A stretch of DNA of 64,000 bases, from NCBI GenBank assembly GCA_964555285.1, contig CAZKRM010000001.1, forward strand, positions 221,161 through 285,160, in the 5' to 3' direction. The stretch's first letter is position 1. The number at the start of each line of letters is the position of its first letter. The notes beneath the pieces are model-generated. The model was given only the letters and a program-made list of their open reading frames with translations. It was not told where the DNA came from and ran no database searches. This document shows positions 17,337-25,831 of this stretch, in pieces. The translations under genes and the position numbers were made by a program. This stretch comes from JBBIQV01 sp964555285 (lineage in GTDB: Bacteria > Nitrospirota > Nitrospiria > Nitrospirales > Nitrospiraceae).

Positions 17337-18047
17337 TCAGGCTCCAACCATCTTCTTGTTTTTCAGCCCCTCCACCATCGACGCCAGAATCAACCGCCCA
17401 TCTTCATTACCCAATACATCCTCCGCGCAGCGCTCCGGATGCGGCATCATGCCGAGCACGTTGCCTTCGGCATTGCGAATACCGGCGATGTTATCGAGGG
17501 AACCGTTCGGATTCGCCTCCGGCGTCACCTTGCCGTCAGCCGTGCAGTAGCGGAAGATCACCTGCGCGTTGGCCTGTAAGCCCGCTAGTGTGACCGGATC
17601 GGTGTAGTAGTTGCCGTCTGCATGGGCAATCGGAATCTTCAGCACTTGGCCGGATTCGCAGGCTCCCGTGAACGGCGTCGCAGCATTCTCGACCTTCACA
17701 TACACGTCCTTGCAGATGAAGTGCAGCGACTGGTTCCGCAACATCGCGCCGGGCAGCAATCCCGCTTCCAAGAGAATCTGAAACCCGTTGCAGATGCCGA
17801 GCACCATGCCGCCTTCAGCCGCAAACTGCTTTACGGCTCCCATCACAGGAGAAAACCGTGCGATGGCGCCGGTGCGCAGATAGTCGCCATAGGAAAACCC
17901 GCCTGGCAGGATCACCGCGTCGAGGCCGGCCAACGACGTTTCCTTGTGCCAGATCATCTGCACGGATTGACCGAGCACATCGCGGAAGACATGCTCGCAA
18001 TCGTGATCGCAATTGGAACCGGGGAAAACGACGACGCCTATTTTCAT
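17337..18047 (-). CDS. purQ: Phosphoribosylformylglycinamidine synthase subunit PurQ
   Basis: A 236-residue class I glutamine amidotransferase supplying ammonia to PurL. It begins KIGVVVFPGSNCD. The nucleophile is the cysteine of GICNGFQ, with the catalytic His/Glu pair in MMPHPER. It follows purS. The space to purL, its partner, is filled by mrr and the toxin-antitoxin island. Confidence 0.97.
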   Translation of the reverse strand: MKIGVVVFPGSNCDHDCEHVFRDVLGQSVQMIWHKETSLAGLDAVILPGGFSYGDYLRTGAIARFSPVMGAVKQFAAEGGMVLGICNGFQILLEAGLLPGAMLRNQSLHFICKDVYVKVENAATPFTGACESGQVLKIPIAHADGNYYTDPVTLAGLQANAQVIFRYCTADGKVTPEANPNGSLDNIAGIRNAEGNVLGMMPHPERCAEDVLGNEDGRLILASMVEGLKNKKMVGA

Positions 18048-18049
18048 AA

Positions 18050-18157
18050 AAGTTATGAGTTATGAGTGCTGAGTTGGTTCAGAGCCTTGAGTTCCCACTC
18101 CCGCTGAAGTTCAGGCAACTCAGAACCCAGAACTCACAACTCAGAACTCGAACTCAG
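18050..18157. repeat. Heptad tandem-repeat hairpin (GAGTTCT type)
   Basis: About 105 bp between purQ and purS: TGAGTTATGAGTGCTGAGTT on the left, ACTCAGAACCCAGAACTCA and further copies on the right. Confidence 0.75.
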
Positions 18158-18163
18158 CGCGCC

Positions 18164-18409
18164 TCACTGGCCGCTGAGCTCGTACCGGTATTCCTCAATG
18201 ATCGTGTTCGCCAGCAGCTTCTCGCACATGGCCTTGACCTCAGCCTCGGCCTTGGCCTTATCCTTCTCCGTCACATCCAACTCCATGTACTTCCCCACCC
18301 GCACATTGCCGGCATTCTTAAATCCCAGCGAGCCGAGCGCGTGCTCGATGGCTTTCCCCTGCGGATCAAGAATCCCCTGCTTCAACGTCACATGAATCTT
18401 CGCTTTCAC
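18164..18409 (-). CDS. purS: Phosphoribosylformylglycinamidine synthase subunit PurS
   Basis: An 81-residue PurS, the small structural subunit that links PurQ and PurL. The family signature is clear: KAKIHVTLKQGILDPQGKAI, then VRVGKYMEL and CEKLLANTIIEEY. It is first in the purS-purQ-purL-purF set. Confidence 0.95.
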   Translation of the reverse strand: MKAKIHVTLKQGILDPQGKAIEHALGSLGFKNAGNVRVGKYMELDVTEKDKAKAEAEVKAMCEKLLANTIIEEYRYELSGQ

Positions 18410-18423
18410 TGTCCCCCCCTTAC

Positions 18424-18549
18424 CAGGATGCTGAAAAAGTCCGCCAGCTTCGTTCTCGGCTCATCGAAATCCTCAACGTACCCCTGAGGGTACGCCTCCG
18501 GTTTCGACTCGCCTGCGGCCTTGCTGAACGGCCTTTTTGAGCATCCTGC
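18424..18549. repeat. Palindromic repeat of a second family (GTACCC core)
   Basis: About 126 bp. The ends CAGGATGCTGAAAAAG and CTTTTTGAGCATCCTG are inverted, and the centre is a perfect 16-bp palindrome GTACCCCTGAGGGTAC at 18478-18493. It is unrelated in sequence to the composite palindrome that follows at 18601. Confidence 0.85.
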
Positions 18550-18600
18550 GGAAATGATTTCCCCCACCATCCATTCGTTCCGCCTTTACCCCTCAATGAA

Positions 18601-18690
18601 GGGCGGCATGAATGCTCTCACCTGCGCGCATCGGACGAGCACCGTTTTACCGTGCGCGTTCTGCGAGCACAGAGAGCGTTCATGTCGCCC
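18601..18690 (+). repeat. Composite palindrome, copy 4 (CATCGGACGAGCAC subtype)
   Basis: Arms 18601-18619 and 18672-18690 pair with two wobble differences. The core is CTGCGCGCATCGGACGAGCA and CGTGCGCGTTCTGCGAGCAC. It ends about eight bases before the stop of the small membrane protein gene. Confidence 0.85.
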
Positions 18691-18698
18691 TCCCCCCC

Positions 18699-18923
18699 TC
18701 ACGGTTGGCTCCTCTGCTCAGATGCTTTAGTCTGCCTGTCCACGTATTTCCTGATCCAGAAAATCCCTGCGATCGTCCCGAATCCACCAAAAACAAGCGC
18801 CACAAAGGCCCAGCGCCAGGGTGACTCGTTCAGGCGATAGGCCATCATGCCCACCACCGCCGCCCACACCAGAATGGACGCCACCAGACCATAATTCATG
18901 AACAACCGCAGAAACCTCTTCAC
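18699..18923 (-). CDS. Small two-helix membrane protein
   Basis: 74 residues with two hydrophobic segments (about residues 9-28 and 37-55). No family is recognised. The start was set at GTG 18923 because GGAAGAA lies upstream, and because the longer frame, from 19007, begins inside composite palindrome copy 5. It resembles small AtpZ-like or cytochrome-accessory membrane proteins only in topology. It lies within the purine cluster between purC and purS. Confidence 0.55.
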   Translation of the reverse strand: MKRFLRLFMNYGLVASILVWAAVVGMMAYRLNESPWRWAFVALVFGGFGTIAGIFWIRKYVDRQTKASEQRSQP

Positions 18924-18982
18924 TCTTTTTCTTCCTTCTTCCTTCTTCCCTTCCTCTAAAGGAAGGATTGGGAGATTCCTAT

Positions 18983-19080
18983 GAGGGGATGGTGAGGTTG
19001 TCCTCAACTGCGCGCGTCCAACGAGGGCCTTCTTAGGCCGCGCGTTGCGCGAGCAAAGAGGACGGCCTCACCATCCCCTC
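18983..19080 (+). repeat. Composite palindrome, copy 5
   Basis: Arms 18983-19005 and 19058-19080 pair over 23 bases with two adjacent T/G wobbles. The inner hairpin is GGCCTTCTTAGGCC. It lies 16 bases beyond the purC stop. Confidence 0.9.
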
Positions 19081-19096
19081 CAACCCCTCCGTCCCC

Positions 19097-19804
19097 TCAT
19101 CCACAAACCCTCTTCAATACTTCCTGATACGCCTCTTCAATCTTTCCCAACTCCTTCCTGAACCGATCTTTGTCCATCGACTCGCCCGTCGTCATGTCCC
19201 AGAAGCGGCAGGTGTCCGGAGAAATCTCGTCCGCCAGGATCAGTCTGTTGTGATACACGCCGAACTCCAGCTTGAAATCCACCAGGGTCATCTGCCGTTC
19301 CTTGAAGAACGGCGCCAGAATCGAGTTCACTTTCAAAGCGAGGTCCTTTATCTCGCGCACCACGGCGGGCGTCGCGAGCTTCAACAGACGAACGTGCTCT
19401 TCGCTGATGAGCGGATCGCCTAACGCATCGTGCTTGTAGTAGAACTCGACGATGGCCGGCTCGATCGCCTCGCCTTCTGTGAGTCCCAGCCGCTTGGCTA
19501 AACTGCCGGCCACGATGTTCCGCACCACCACCTCGATGGGGACGATCGTGACTCTCTTCGTCAGCATCTCGCGGTCGCTCAACCGCTCGACAAAGTGCGT
19601 CGGCACACCGCCCTGCTCCAGCAGGTGGAACAGCCGCTCCGACACCTTGTTGTTCACCACGCCCTTCTCGACGATGGTGCCGCGCTTCTGCGCATTGAAC
19701 GCCGTCGCATCGTCTTTGAAGTATTGGACCACGCGGTCGGGCTGCTCGGTCGCAAAGATTTTCTTCGCCTTGCCCTCGTAGAGCATCTCGCCCTTTGCAA
19801 TCAT
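19097..19804 (-). CDS. purC: Phosphoribosylaminoimidazole-succinocarboxamide synthase
   Basis: A 235-residue SAICAR synthetase joining CAIR and aspartate with ATP. Motifs are YEGKAKKIFAT at the N-terminus, VVRNIVAGSLAKR, and LVDFKLEFG near residue 175. The length is typical for bacteria. The ATG overlaps the purB stop by four bases, so it is coupled to purB upstream. Confidence 0.97.
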   Translation of the reverse strand: MIAKGEMLYEGKAKKIFATEQPDRVVQYFKDDATAFNAQKRGTIVEKGVVNNKVSERLFHLLEQGGVPTHFVERLSDREMLTKRVTIVPIEVVVRNIVAGSLAKRLGLTEGEAIEPAIVEFYYKHDALGDPLISEEHVRLLKLATPAVVREIKDLALKVNSILAPFFKERQMTLVDFKLEFGVYHNRLILADEISPDTCRFWDMTTGESMDKDRFRKELGKIEEAYQEVLKRVCG

Positions 19805-21132
19805 CTTCCACGCTTCCTTCGTACGCGATCGGCCGATGGCTTTCCAAATACCCGCCGAAAAATCTTGTCCATATGCCGCACGTAATACTGGGGATTGAAA
19901 CAGGCCCTAATCTCGGCCGCCTGGAGATGCTTCGAGATGAAGGGATCTTGGCCGACCAGTTCCTGGAACCCTGCCCCGCCTTTCCAGGCGCTCATCGCGT
20001 TCCGTTGAACCGCTTCGTAGGATTCTTTCCGTTGCGCGCCCTTGTCGATCAACGCCAGCAGGAGCCGCTGCGAATAGACCAGCCCGCCGGTCAGTTCGAG
20101 GTTCTGTTTCATGCGGGCCGGATAGACCAGCAGGTTCTTGATCAAATCCGTGACCCGCGCCAGCATGTAATCCACAAGGATCGTGCTGTCCGGCATGATG
20201 ACGCGCTCGACGGAGGAATGGCTGATGTCGCGCTCGTGCCACAACGCGACGTTCTCCATCGCCGCCAGGCTGTTCGCCCGCACCACGCGCGCCAGCCCGC
20301 ACAAATTCTCCGAGGCGATGGGATTCCGTTTGTGCGGCATCGCGGAGGATCCCTTTTGCCCTTCGGAGAAATACTCCTCGGCTTCGAGCACTTCTGTCCG
20401 TTGGAGATGGCGAATCTCCGTCGCACACTTCTCGATGCTGGCGGCCAGGAGCGCCAACGCCGACGCATACGCCGCATGGCGATCCCGCTGCACGATTTGG
20501 TTCGACACCGGGTCCGTCTTCAGCCCCAACTTCGCGCAGACATACTCTTCGATCTCCGGCCCCTGGTGCGCGAAGGTCCCCATCGCGCCGGAGAGCTTGC
20601 CGACGGCGATCTCGTCCCGCACCGCCTTGAGCCGCTCGCGATGCCGGCAGACTTCTTCGTACCAGATGGCCAGCTTGAAGCCGAAGGAAATGGGCTCGCC
20701 ATGAATGCCGTGCGAGCGCCCGACCATAATCGTGTGCCGGTGCTGGTACGCCCGCTTCTTCAGCACGGCAATGAACTCATCCAGGTCCTCCAGAATCATG
20801 TCCAGCGCCTCCGTCATCTGGATGGCCAACGACGTATCCACGATATCCGAGGAGGTCAGCCCCATGTGGAGGAAACGCGCGTCGGGACCGACCGGTTCGG
20901 CCAGCGATTCGAGGAAGGCGATCACATCATGTTTGGTGACTGTTTCGATCTTGGCAATACGCGCGACGTCGATGCGCGCCTTGCGACGGATGCGCGCGGT
21001 GGCTCCCCTCGGCACCTGGCCCGTCCGCTCGAAGGCGGCGCACGCCTGCAACTCGACTTCGAGCCAGATTTCGTACTTGTGCTTCAGGTCCCAGATGGCT
21101 TTCATCTTGGGACGGGTGTAGCGGTCGATCAC
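19801..21132 (-). CDS. purB: Adenylosuccinate lyase
   Basis: A 443-residue fumarase/aspartase-superfamily lyase acting at two purine steps (SAICAR to AICAR, and adenylosuccinate to AMP). The family signature GSSAMPHKRNP is present near residue 265, with the catalytic serine loop. It stands upstream of purC, with its stop overlapping the purC start. Confidence 0.97.
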   Translation of the reverse strand: MIDRYTRPKMKAIWDLKHKYEIWLEVELQACAAFERTGQVPRGATARIRRKARIDVARIAKIETVTKHDVIAFLESLAEPVGPDARFLHMGLTSSDIVDTSLAIQMTEALDMILEDLDEFIAVLKKRAYQHRHTIMVGRSHGIHGEPISFGFKLAIWYEEVCRHRERLKAVRDEIAVGKLSGAMGTFAHQGPEIEEYVCAKLGLKTDPVSNQIVQRDRHAAYASALALLAASIEKCATEIRHLQRTEVLEAEEYFSEGQKGSSAMPHKRNPIASENLCGLARVVRANSLAAMENVALWHERDISHSSVERVIMPDSTILVDYMLARVTDLIKNLLVYPARMKQNLELTGGLVYSQRLLLALIDKGAQRKESYEAVQRNAMSAWKGGAGFQELVGQDPFISKHLQAAEIRACFNPQYYVRHMDKIFRRVFGKPSADRVRRKRGR

Positions 21133-21138
21133 GGGATT

Positions 21139-21248
21139 TCACCATTGGCACATTGGATCATTGAATCATTGCTGAAGTTCCGGCCAATGATTCATTCGGC
21201 AATGAATCAATCGTCAATGCGTACGCTTCATGTTTCATGTTTCACGTT
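21139..21248. repeat. Octamer/heptamer tandem-repeat hairpin (TGAATCAT type)
   Basis: TTGGATCATTGAATCATTG is mirrored by CAATGATTCATTCGGCAATG. A second short run of TTCATGT units (about 21226-21245) reaches into the 3' end of nusB and encodes its last residues. Confidence 0.7.
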
Positions 21249-21686
21249 CGCCGCGTCAGCACGTTTAGCCTCAAGCCGTGCCTCGCTTGCGAGCACCTTG
21301 TCCAAGATGCCGTTCACGAACTTCGAGGCCTCGTCGTCCCCGAAACTCTTCGCCAGCTCGATCGCCTCGTTCAGCGTGACCTTCGCCGGCACATCCGGCA
21401 TCCACAGCAACTCGTAGAGGCCGGCGCGGAGGATGTTCCGATCGACGATCGGCATGCGGCTGACTTTCCAATTGGTCGCGTACCGGCCGATCAGGGTATC
21501 GAGCTCTGTGCGATGCATCACCACGCCATCGACCAGCTCGTCCGTGAAGGCCTTCGGGCCCTCTTCCAGCGGATACTGTTTCCAGAACTCATCCAGCCAC
21601 AACCCCGGCTTGCCGTGGATGTCGTATTGAAACAGGATTTGGATCGCCCGCTCGCGGGCCTGGTGGCGGCTACTCATAGAATGCAA
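21228..21686 (-). CDS. nusB: Transcription antitermination factor NusB
   Basis: A 152-residue all-helical NusB, which with NusE (S10) binds boxA RNA during rRNA antitermination. It begins SSRHQARERAIQILFQYD, with conserved VDRNILRAGLYELLW and P.KVTLNEAIELAKSFG. The C-terminal ten residues (ending VKHET) come from a short repeat and are not family-typical. The ribH-nusB order is common in bacteria. Confidence 0.96.
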   Translation of the reverse strand: MHSMSSRHQARERAIQILFQYDIHGKPGLWLDEFWKQYPLEEGPKAFTDELVDGVVMHRTELDTLIGRYATNWKVSRMPIVDRNILRAGLYELLWMPDVPAKVTLNEAIELAKSFGDDEASKFVNGILDKVLASEARLEAKRADAANVKHET

Positions 21687-21786
21687 GCCGACAGGCTGAC
21701 AGGCATGCAGGCCGACAAGGTCAGAATCATTGTTTTCTCTTTACCTTACCACTTGTCAGCTTGTGACCTGTCAGCCTGTCGGCCTT
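21675..21786. repeat. Octamer tandem-repeat hairpin (GACAGGCT type)
   Basis: GCCGACAGGCTGACAGGCAT is mirrored by GTCAGCTTGTGACCTGTCAG with CCTGTCGGC. It spans the ribH-nusB gap and supplies the last codons of ribH. Confidence 0.8.
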
Positions 21787-22251
21787 CCCTCGCAACAGCT
21801 TCATCACCGTCGCCATCTCAATAGCCGACTTGGCCGCCTCCGCCCCGCGATTGTACTTGGCCGGATCCGCCCGCTCGATCGCCTGCGCGACCGTATCGGT
21901 CGTCAGCACACCGAAGATCACCGGCACCTCGGAGTCCAACGCTGCTTGCCCGATCCCTCTCGCCGCTTCGGTACTGATGTATTCGAAGTGGGGTGTATCG
22001 CCACGAATGACTGCACCGAGACAGATGACCGCATCGACGCGGCCCGATTCGGCGAGCTGCCGTGCCACGAGCGGAATCTCGAACGCCCCCGGCACGCGCA
22101 CAACCTCGATGTCCTCTTCCTTGGCCTTCGCCTTGGTCAGCGCCTGTATGCAGCACGACAGCAACCGGCTCGTCGCAAACTTATTGAACTTGGCCACGAC
22201 CACCCCGAACCGTAGCCCCGTCGCATCATGCGTCCCCTTGCGCAGTTTCAT
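21727..22251 (-). CDS. ribH: 6,7-dimethyl-8-ribityllumazine synthase
   Basis: A 174-residue lumazine synthase, the penultimate riboflavin step, normally an icosahedral capsid. Core motifs are RFGVVVAKFN, VPGAFEIPLVA, CLGAVIRGDTPHFEYI and FGVLTTDT..QA. The start was set at ATG 22251; the frame extends upstream only through repeat sequence. The last 20 residues are basic (ending KLTSGKVKRKQ) and are encoded by the tandem-repeat hairpin, a recent-looking extension beyond the usual end. Confidence 0.95.
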   Translation of the reverse strand: MKLRKGTHDATGLRFGVVVAKFNKFATSRLLSCCIQALTKAKAKEEDIEVVRVPGAFEIPLVARQLAESGRVDAVICLGAVIRGDTPHFEYISTEAARGIGQAALDSEVPVIFGVLTTDTVAQAIERADPAKYNRGAEAAKSAIEMATVMKLLRGKADRLTGHKLTSGKVKRKQ

Positions 22252-22318
22252 CCCTCTCTTTTTCCCTCCCAGCACACTCCTCGAACCCGGGGAGCGACTC
22301 ATCTGTCCTTCCATTGCG

Positions 22319-22360
22319 CCATTGCGCGCGTCGAGCGACCACAGCTCCTGTTCAGGCAAC
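22319..22360 (+). repeat. Truncated composite palindrome (block A only)
   Basis: It contains CATTGCGCGCGTCGAGCGAC, the left core block, but no matching right block or arm. Confidence 0.5.
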
Positions 22361-22395
22361 GATTCCTTCCCGAGCTTGCTCGTTTCCTTTCCCTT

Positions 22396-22491
22396 GGACT
22401 GGCAGCCGTGCTGGTCCCACTGCGGCCGTCGAGCGAGGCCCTTCTGAGGGCGCGCGCTCCGGGAGCACAGGACCAGCACGGCTGCCAGTCC
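22396..22491 (+). repeat. Composite palindrome, copy 6
   Basis: Arms 22396-22417 and 22470-22491 are perfect 22-base reverse complements. The inner hairpin is GCCCTTCTGAGGGC. It ends nine bases before the ribBA stop. Confidence 0.92.
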
Positions 22492-22499
22492 GACCTTTT

Positions 22500-23708
22500 T
22501 CACACTTTCTTGAGAATGTGCCCCAGCTTCGCCTTCTTCGTGCGCAGATACTTTTCATTCGCCGCGCCAGGTGGAATCTCGATCGACACGCGCTCGACGA
22601 CTTGCAAGCCATAGCCTTCGATGCCGACGATCTTGCGCGGGTTGTTCGTCATCAGCTTGATCTGGTGCAAGCCGAGATTGACCAGGATCTGCGCCCCGAC
22701 TCCGTAGTCCCGCAAATCCGCCTTGAAGCCGAGTTTGAGATTAGCCTCGACCGTGTCGCTCCCCTCATCCTGAAGGCCATAGGCCTTGATCTTGTTCAAA
22801 AGCCCGATGCCGCGTCCCTCCTGGTTGAGATAGAGCAACACGCCCCGTCCTTCCTTTTGAATGATCTCCATCGCGCGGTGCAACTGGTCCCGGCAATCGC
22901 ACCGCAGGGAGCCCAGCGCGTCCGCCGTGAGACAGCCGGAGTGCACCCGCACGAGTGTCGGCTTCTCGCGCTCGACCGGCCCCTTCACCAACGCGATGTG
23001 GGTCACGTTGTCCACTTCGTTCTCGAACGCCACCGCCTCGAACTCGCCGAAGACGGTCGGCATGCGGGCGCTCGCGATGCGCCTCACAAAGGTTTCCCGC
23101 TGCATGCGGTATTCGATCAACGCCTTGATGGTGACCAGTGTGAGCTTGTGTGCATGGGCAAATGCGGCGAGCTCCGGCACCCGCGCCATGGTGCCGTCCT
23201 CGTTCATGATCTCGCAGATCACGCCCGCCGGGGTGAGCCCCGCCAGTCGCGCCAGATCGACCGAGCCTTCGGTTTGTCCGGCTCGGCGGAGCACGCCGCC
23301 CTTTTGCGCTTTCAGCGGAAAGACGTGGCCCGGCCTGGCAAGGTCGGTCGGCTTCGACTTCGGATCGATCGCCACATGGACGGTGGTCGCCCGATCAGCA
23401 GCGGAAATGCCGGTCGTGATGCCCTTGCGCGCGTCAACGGAAACGGTAAAGGCCGTACCGAACGTGGCTGTATTTTCCGCTGCCTGCGGCGGAAGCTGAA
23501 GTTCCTCGACACGCTCCGGCGTCAGTGCCAGACAGATGAGCCCCCGCGCGTGCCTGGCCATGAAATTAATGGCGTGGGGCGTGACCTTCTCAGCCGCCAT
23601 GACAAGGTCGCCCTCATTCTCGCGGTCCTCATCATCCACGAGAATGACGAACTTGCCTTTCTTGATGTCCTTGATCGCGTCGTCGATCGAATCGAACGGT
23701 GTTGCCAT
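22500..23708 (-). CDS. ribBA: Bifunctional DHBP synthase / GTP cyclohydrolase II
   Basis: A 402-residue fusion. Residues 1-205 are RibB (ILVDDEDRENEGDLVMAAE and HVFPLKAQKGGVLRRAGQTE), which makes the four-carbon precursor from ribulose 5-phosphate. Residues 206-402 are RibA with zinc cysteines in RVHSGCLTADALGSLRCDC and the LLYLNQEGRGIGL motif, which opens GTP. It supplies both substrates of the riboflavin pathway and precedes ribH. No FMN riboswitch pattern was seen in the upstream 150 bases, which are repeat sequence. Confidence 0.97.
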   Translation of the reverse strand: MATPFDSIDDAIKDIKKGKFVILVDDEDRENEGDLVMAAEKVTPHAINFMARHARGLICLALTPERVEELQLPPQAAENTATFGTAFTVSVDARKGITTGISAADRATTVHVAIDPKSKPTDLARPGHVFPLKAQKGGVLRRAGQTEGSVDLARLAGLTPAGVICEIMNEDGTMARVPELAAFAHAHKLTLVTIKALIEYRMQRETFVRRIASARMPTVFGEFEAVAFENEVDNVTHIALVKGPVEREKPTLVRVHSGCLTADALGSLRCDCRDQLHRAMEIIQKEGRGVLLYLNQEGRGIGLLNKIKAYGLQDEGSDTVEANLKLGFKADLRDYGVGAQILVNLGLHQIKLMTNNPRKIVGIEGYGLQVVERVSIEIPPGAANEKYLRTKKAKLGHILKKV

Positions 23709-23717
23709 CTTTGTAAC

Positions 23718-23836
23718 TCCCGTGCTGAGCGCTGAGTTATGAGTTCTGAGTTATCGGCTCTGAAGGCACATCACGGAGCCGGCTCTCATTTCTTACAAGA
23801 CTACTCACCACTCAGAACTCAAAACTCATAACTTCC
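23718..23836. repeat. Heptad tandem-repeat hairpin (GAGTTCT type)
   Basis: GTGCTGAGCGCTGAGTTATG on the left, and ACTCAGAACTCAAAACTCAT on the right about 60 bases later. It is immediately upstream of ribBA. Confidence 0.75.
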
Positions 23837-23906
23837 CGGATGAGATGAGATAACCCTGTTTGCTACCCAGGTGTCAACGGGAAAAACTGCCGGATTCGAT
23901 CGCCGC

Positions 23907-24023
23907 TCACATCATGCCCCGTCCACGCCGGAGCGCCGGCAGCACCGCCGCCGTTCCCCCGAGCGAGACCGCCGCAAACACGGCCTGGAACGAGAATGCG
24001 GTCAACATCGCTTGTCCACCCAT
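23907..24023 (-). CDS. Possible small membrane ORF or transporter fragment
   Basis: An ATG at 24023 (or 24008) opens 38 (or 33) codons with one hydrophobic stretch (LTAFSFQAVFAAVSL) and a basic end. It may be a remnant of a larger membrane protein. Ribosome-site support is weak. Nothing else was recognised between 23837 and the rpoH promoter. Confidence 0.22.
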   Translation of the reverse strand: MGGQAMLTAFSFQAVFAAVSLGGTAAVLPALRRGRGMM

Positions 24024-24145
24024 TCGGGATCGTATCTCTCCGGATGCGTGACGAGTCGCGAACGATGCCGGGCCTTTACTATACGAATCCCTCTTTCGCC
24101 TGCGCAAGGGGCTCGCGCACCCCGCTTTCTGCCCGCGATCGGCCT

Positions 24146-24173
24146 TTGTCCTGCTCAGAGGTTCTGATATAGT
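24146..24173 (+). promoter_or_regulatory. Sigma-70 type promoter for rpoH
   Basis: TTGTCC (24146-24151), 16 bases, then TATAGT (24168-24173), about 50 bases before the rpoH ATG. Confidence 0.5.
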
Positions 24174-24221
24174 CACCCGCGACGAGAATCCGGTTCCATC
24201 GGTCTTTCCCCTACAACCGAG

Positions 24222-25223
24222 ATGAACGAAACAGACCACGACAGCACCGAGGCAGCGGACGACCCGGAGGTGCTCGACCCCTCCGACGAGGACGTCGCGG
24301 AAGGAGCCCTATTCCCAGAATCGGCCGAACCGCGCGAAGCCGAGGACCGCGAGAAACCGCAGCCTGCGACGGCAATCGTTCCCGTCACCGCCCTCCAGCA
24401 TTACCTCACCGAGGTCCGCCGGTACCCCTACCTCACCAAAGAAGAAGAGATACGGCTGTTCGAGGAATATCACGTGCACGGCAGCCGCGAAGCCGCCGTG
24501 AAACTGATCCTCGCCAACCTGCGCGTGTCGGTTGCGATTGCCTCCGAGTACCTCCACACCGGCGCCGACCATATGGACTTGATCCAGGAAGGCAACGTCG
24601 GCCTGATGCAAGCGATCAAGAAATTCGATCCCACGAAAAACGTTCGCTTCTACGCCTACGCCGCCTGGTGGGCAAGGGCTTACATTCTGCGCTACTTGCT
24701 CAACAATTATCGGCTCGTGAAAGTGGGGACGACACAGGATCAGCGGAAGCTCTTCTACAACCTGAAAAAGGAGAAGGCGAAGCTCGAACGGGAGGGGTTC
24801 GCACCCGATACGAAACTGCTGGCAGACCGGCTGAACGTCCGCGAACGGGACATCATCGAGATGGATCAGCGACTGGGGAACTGGGAACTCTCGCTGGACC
24901 AGCCTATCGGCGAAGACCAGCAAGGCACCTTGCTGGACGTGTTGCCCGCCCACGTCACTCCCGTTGACGAGCAATTAGCGGACACGGAGCTCCGCACATT
25001 GTTCCGGCGCAAGCTGGCGGAGTTCATCAAGACTCTGGATGAACGGGAAGAGGATATCCTTCGCAACCGAATTCTGTCTGAAACTCCCCTGACCCTGGAG
25101 GACCTCGGCGCCAAATACAAAGTGACGAAGGAACGAACCAGGCAACTGGAGGCCCGAATCATCAAACGGCTCCGCGATTACATCCGGAAGGAAGTGAAGG
25201 ACTTCGATCAGCTCCGTGCGTAA
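24222..25223 (+). CDS. rpoH: RNA polymerase sigma factor RpoH-like (heat-shock sigma)
   Basis: A 333-residue sigma-70 family protein with region 1.2 (LQHYLTEVRRYPYLTKEEE), region 2 (VGLMQAIKKFDPTKNVRFYA), region 3 and region 4 (LTLEDLGAKYKVTKERTRQLE). Residues 174-183 QRKLFYNLKK match the RpoH box, which points to the heat-shock sigma rather than RpoD or RpoS. The first 45 residues are an acidic extension not usual in RpoH. It lies directly upstream of groES-groEL, a fitting neighbour for a heat-shock regulator. Confidence 0.88.
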   Translation: MNETDHDSTEAADDPEVLDPSDEDVAEGALFPESAEPREAEDREKPQPATAIVPVTALQHYLTEVRRYPYLTKEEEIRLFEEYHVHGSREAAVKLILANLRVSVAIASEYLHTGADHMDLIQEGNVGLMQAIKKFDPTKNVRFYAYAAWWARAYILRYLLNNYRLVKVGTTQDQRKLFYNLKKEKAKLEREGFAPDTKLLADRLNVRERDIIEMDQRLGNWELSLDQPIGEDQQGTLLDVLPAHVTPVDEQLADTELRTLFRRKLAEFIKTLDEREEDILRNRILSETPLTLEDLGAKYKVTKERTRQLEARIIKRLRDYIRKEVKDFDQLRA

Positions 25224-25319
25224 TCCCACAATAAAATAGAATAGAACCACGACTTTTCAAGTAGTTGCGAGAGCGTTTCTACCAGCCGAATCAAAGAGAA
25301 AGATTTTTCGCCCCGACCT

Positions 25320-25348
25320 CTTGACTTCACCACCACCCGCGCTATCTA
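25320..25348 (+). promoter_or_regulatory. Promoter of groESL, possibly heat-shock type
   Basis: CTTGACT at 25320, 16 bases, then TATCTA at 25343-25348. CTTGA and the CCCGC-containing region before the -10 are loosely like the RpoH consensus. No CIRCE inverted repeat was found here. Confidence 0.45.
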
Positions 25349-25472
25349 CTCCACCGAGTTCTGCTGATCATGGATTCAGCACTCCCGGGTGCCTGATTCC
25401 CGACATCAGTATCGTCTCATCATTCACAAACCGTTACACAACCGAGTTCACTTCATCAGAGGAGGGTGTTGC

Positions 25473-25775
25473 ATGGCCACGGAGACCAAGGAAAAAAAGA
25501 CGTCAACCGCCAAGGGCTTTCAGCCGCTGGGCGATCGCGTGTTCGTCACCTACACGGAGGAAATGGACCGCACTGCCGGCGGCATTTATGTGCCGGACTC
25601 CGCGAAGGAGAAGCCGCAGCGAGGCACCGTCCAGGCTATCGGGAAGAAAGTCGAGAGCGTGAAAGTCGGGGATCAGGTTCTCTTCGACAAGTATTCCGGC
25701 AGCAAGCTCCGGCTCGACGACGAAGAATGCTTGATCCTGAAGGAAGAAGACGTCCTCGGTATCTTCACCAGCTAA
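25473..25775 (+). CDS. groES: Co-chaperonin GroES
   Basis: A 100-residue 10-kDa chaperonin that caps GroEL. The conserved FQPLGDRVFV start is present, along with the mobile loop TAGGIYVPDSAKEKPQRGTV and the LILKEEDVLGI end. A lysine-rich ten-residue extension precedes the family start. ATG 25473 was chosen because GGAGGG lies six bases upstream. groEL follows 56 bp downstream. Confidence 0.97.
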   Translation: MATETKEKKTSTAKGFQPLGDRVFVTYTEEMDRTAGGIYVPDSAKEKPQRGTVQAIGKKVESVKVGDQVLFDKYSGSKLRLDDEECLILKEEDVLGIFTS

Positions 25776-25831
25776 TCACTCCACATCAACGACACGAACA
25801 ACCTGAACGAAACGGTAAAGGGAGGAACACA

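Noticed and set aside
22252..22503. Long N-terminal extension of RibH (84 residues)
   Set aside because: The extension translates two composite palindromes. The ATG at 22251 gives the normal family start.
23600..23860. FMN riboswitch upstream of ribBA
   Set aside because: The upstream region is a tandem-repeat hairpin without the conserved FMN-aptamer blocks.
25224..25472. CIRCE element (HrcA operator) before groES
   Set aside because: No TTAGCACTC-N9-GAGTGCTAA or near match was found in the region.
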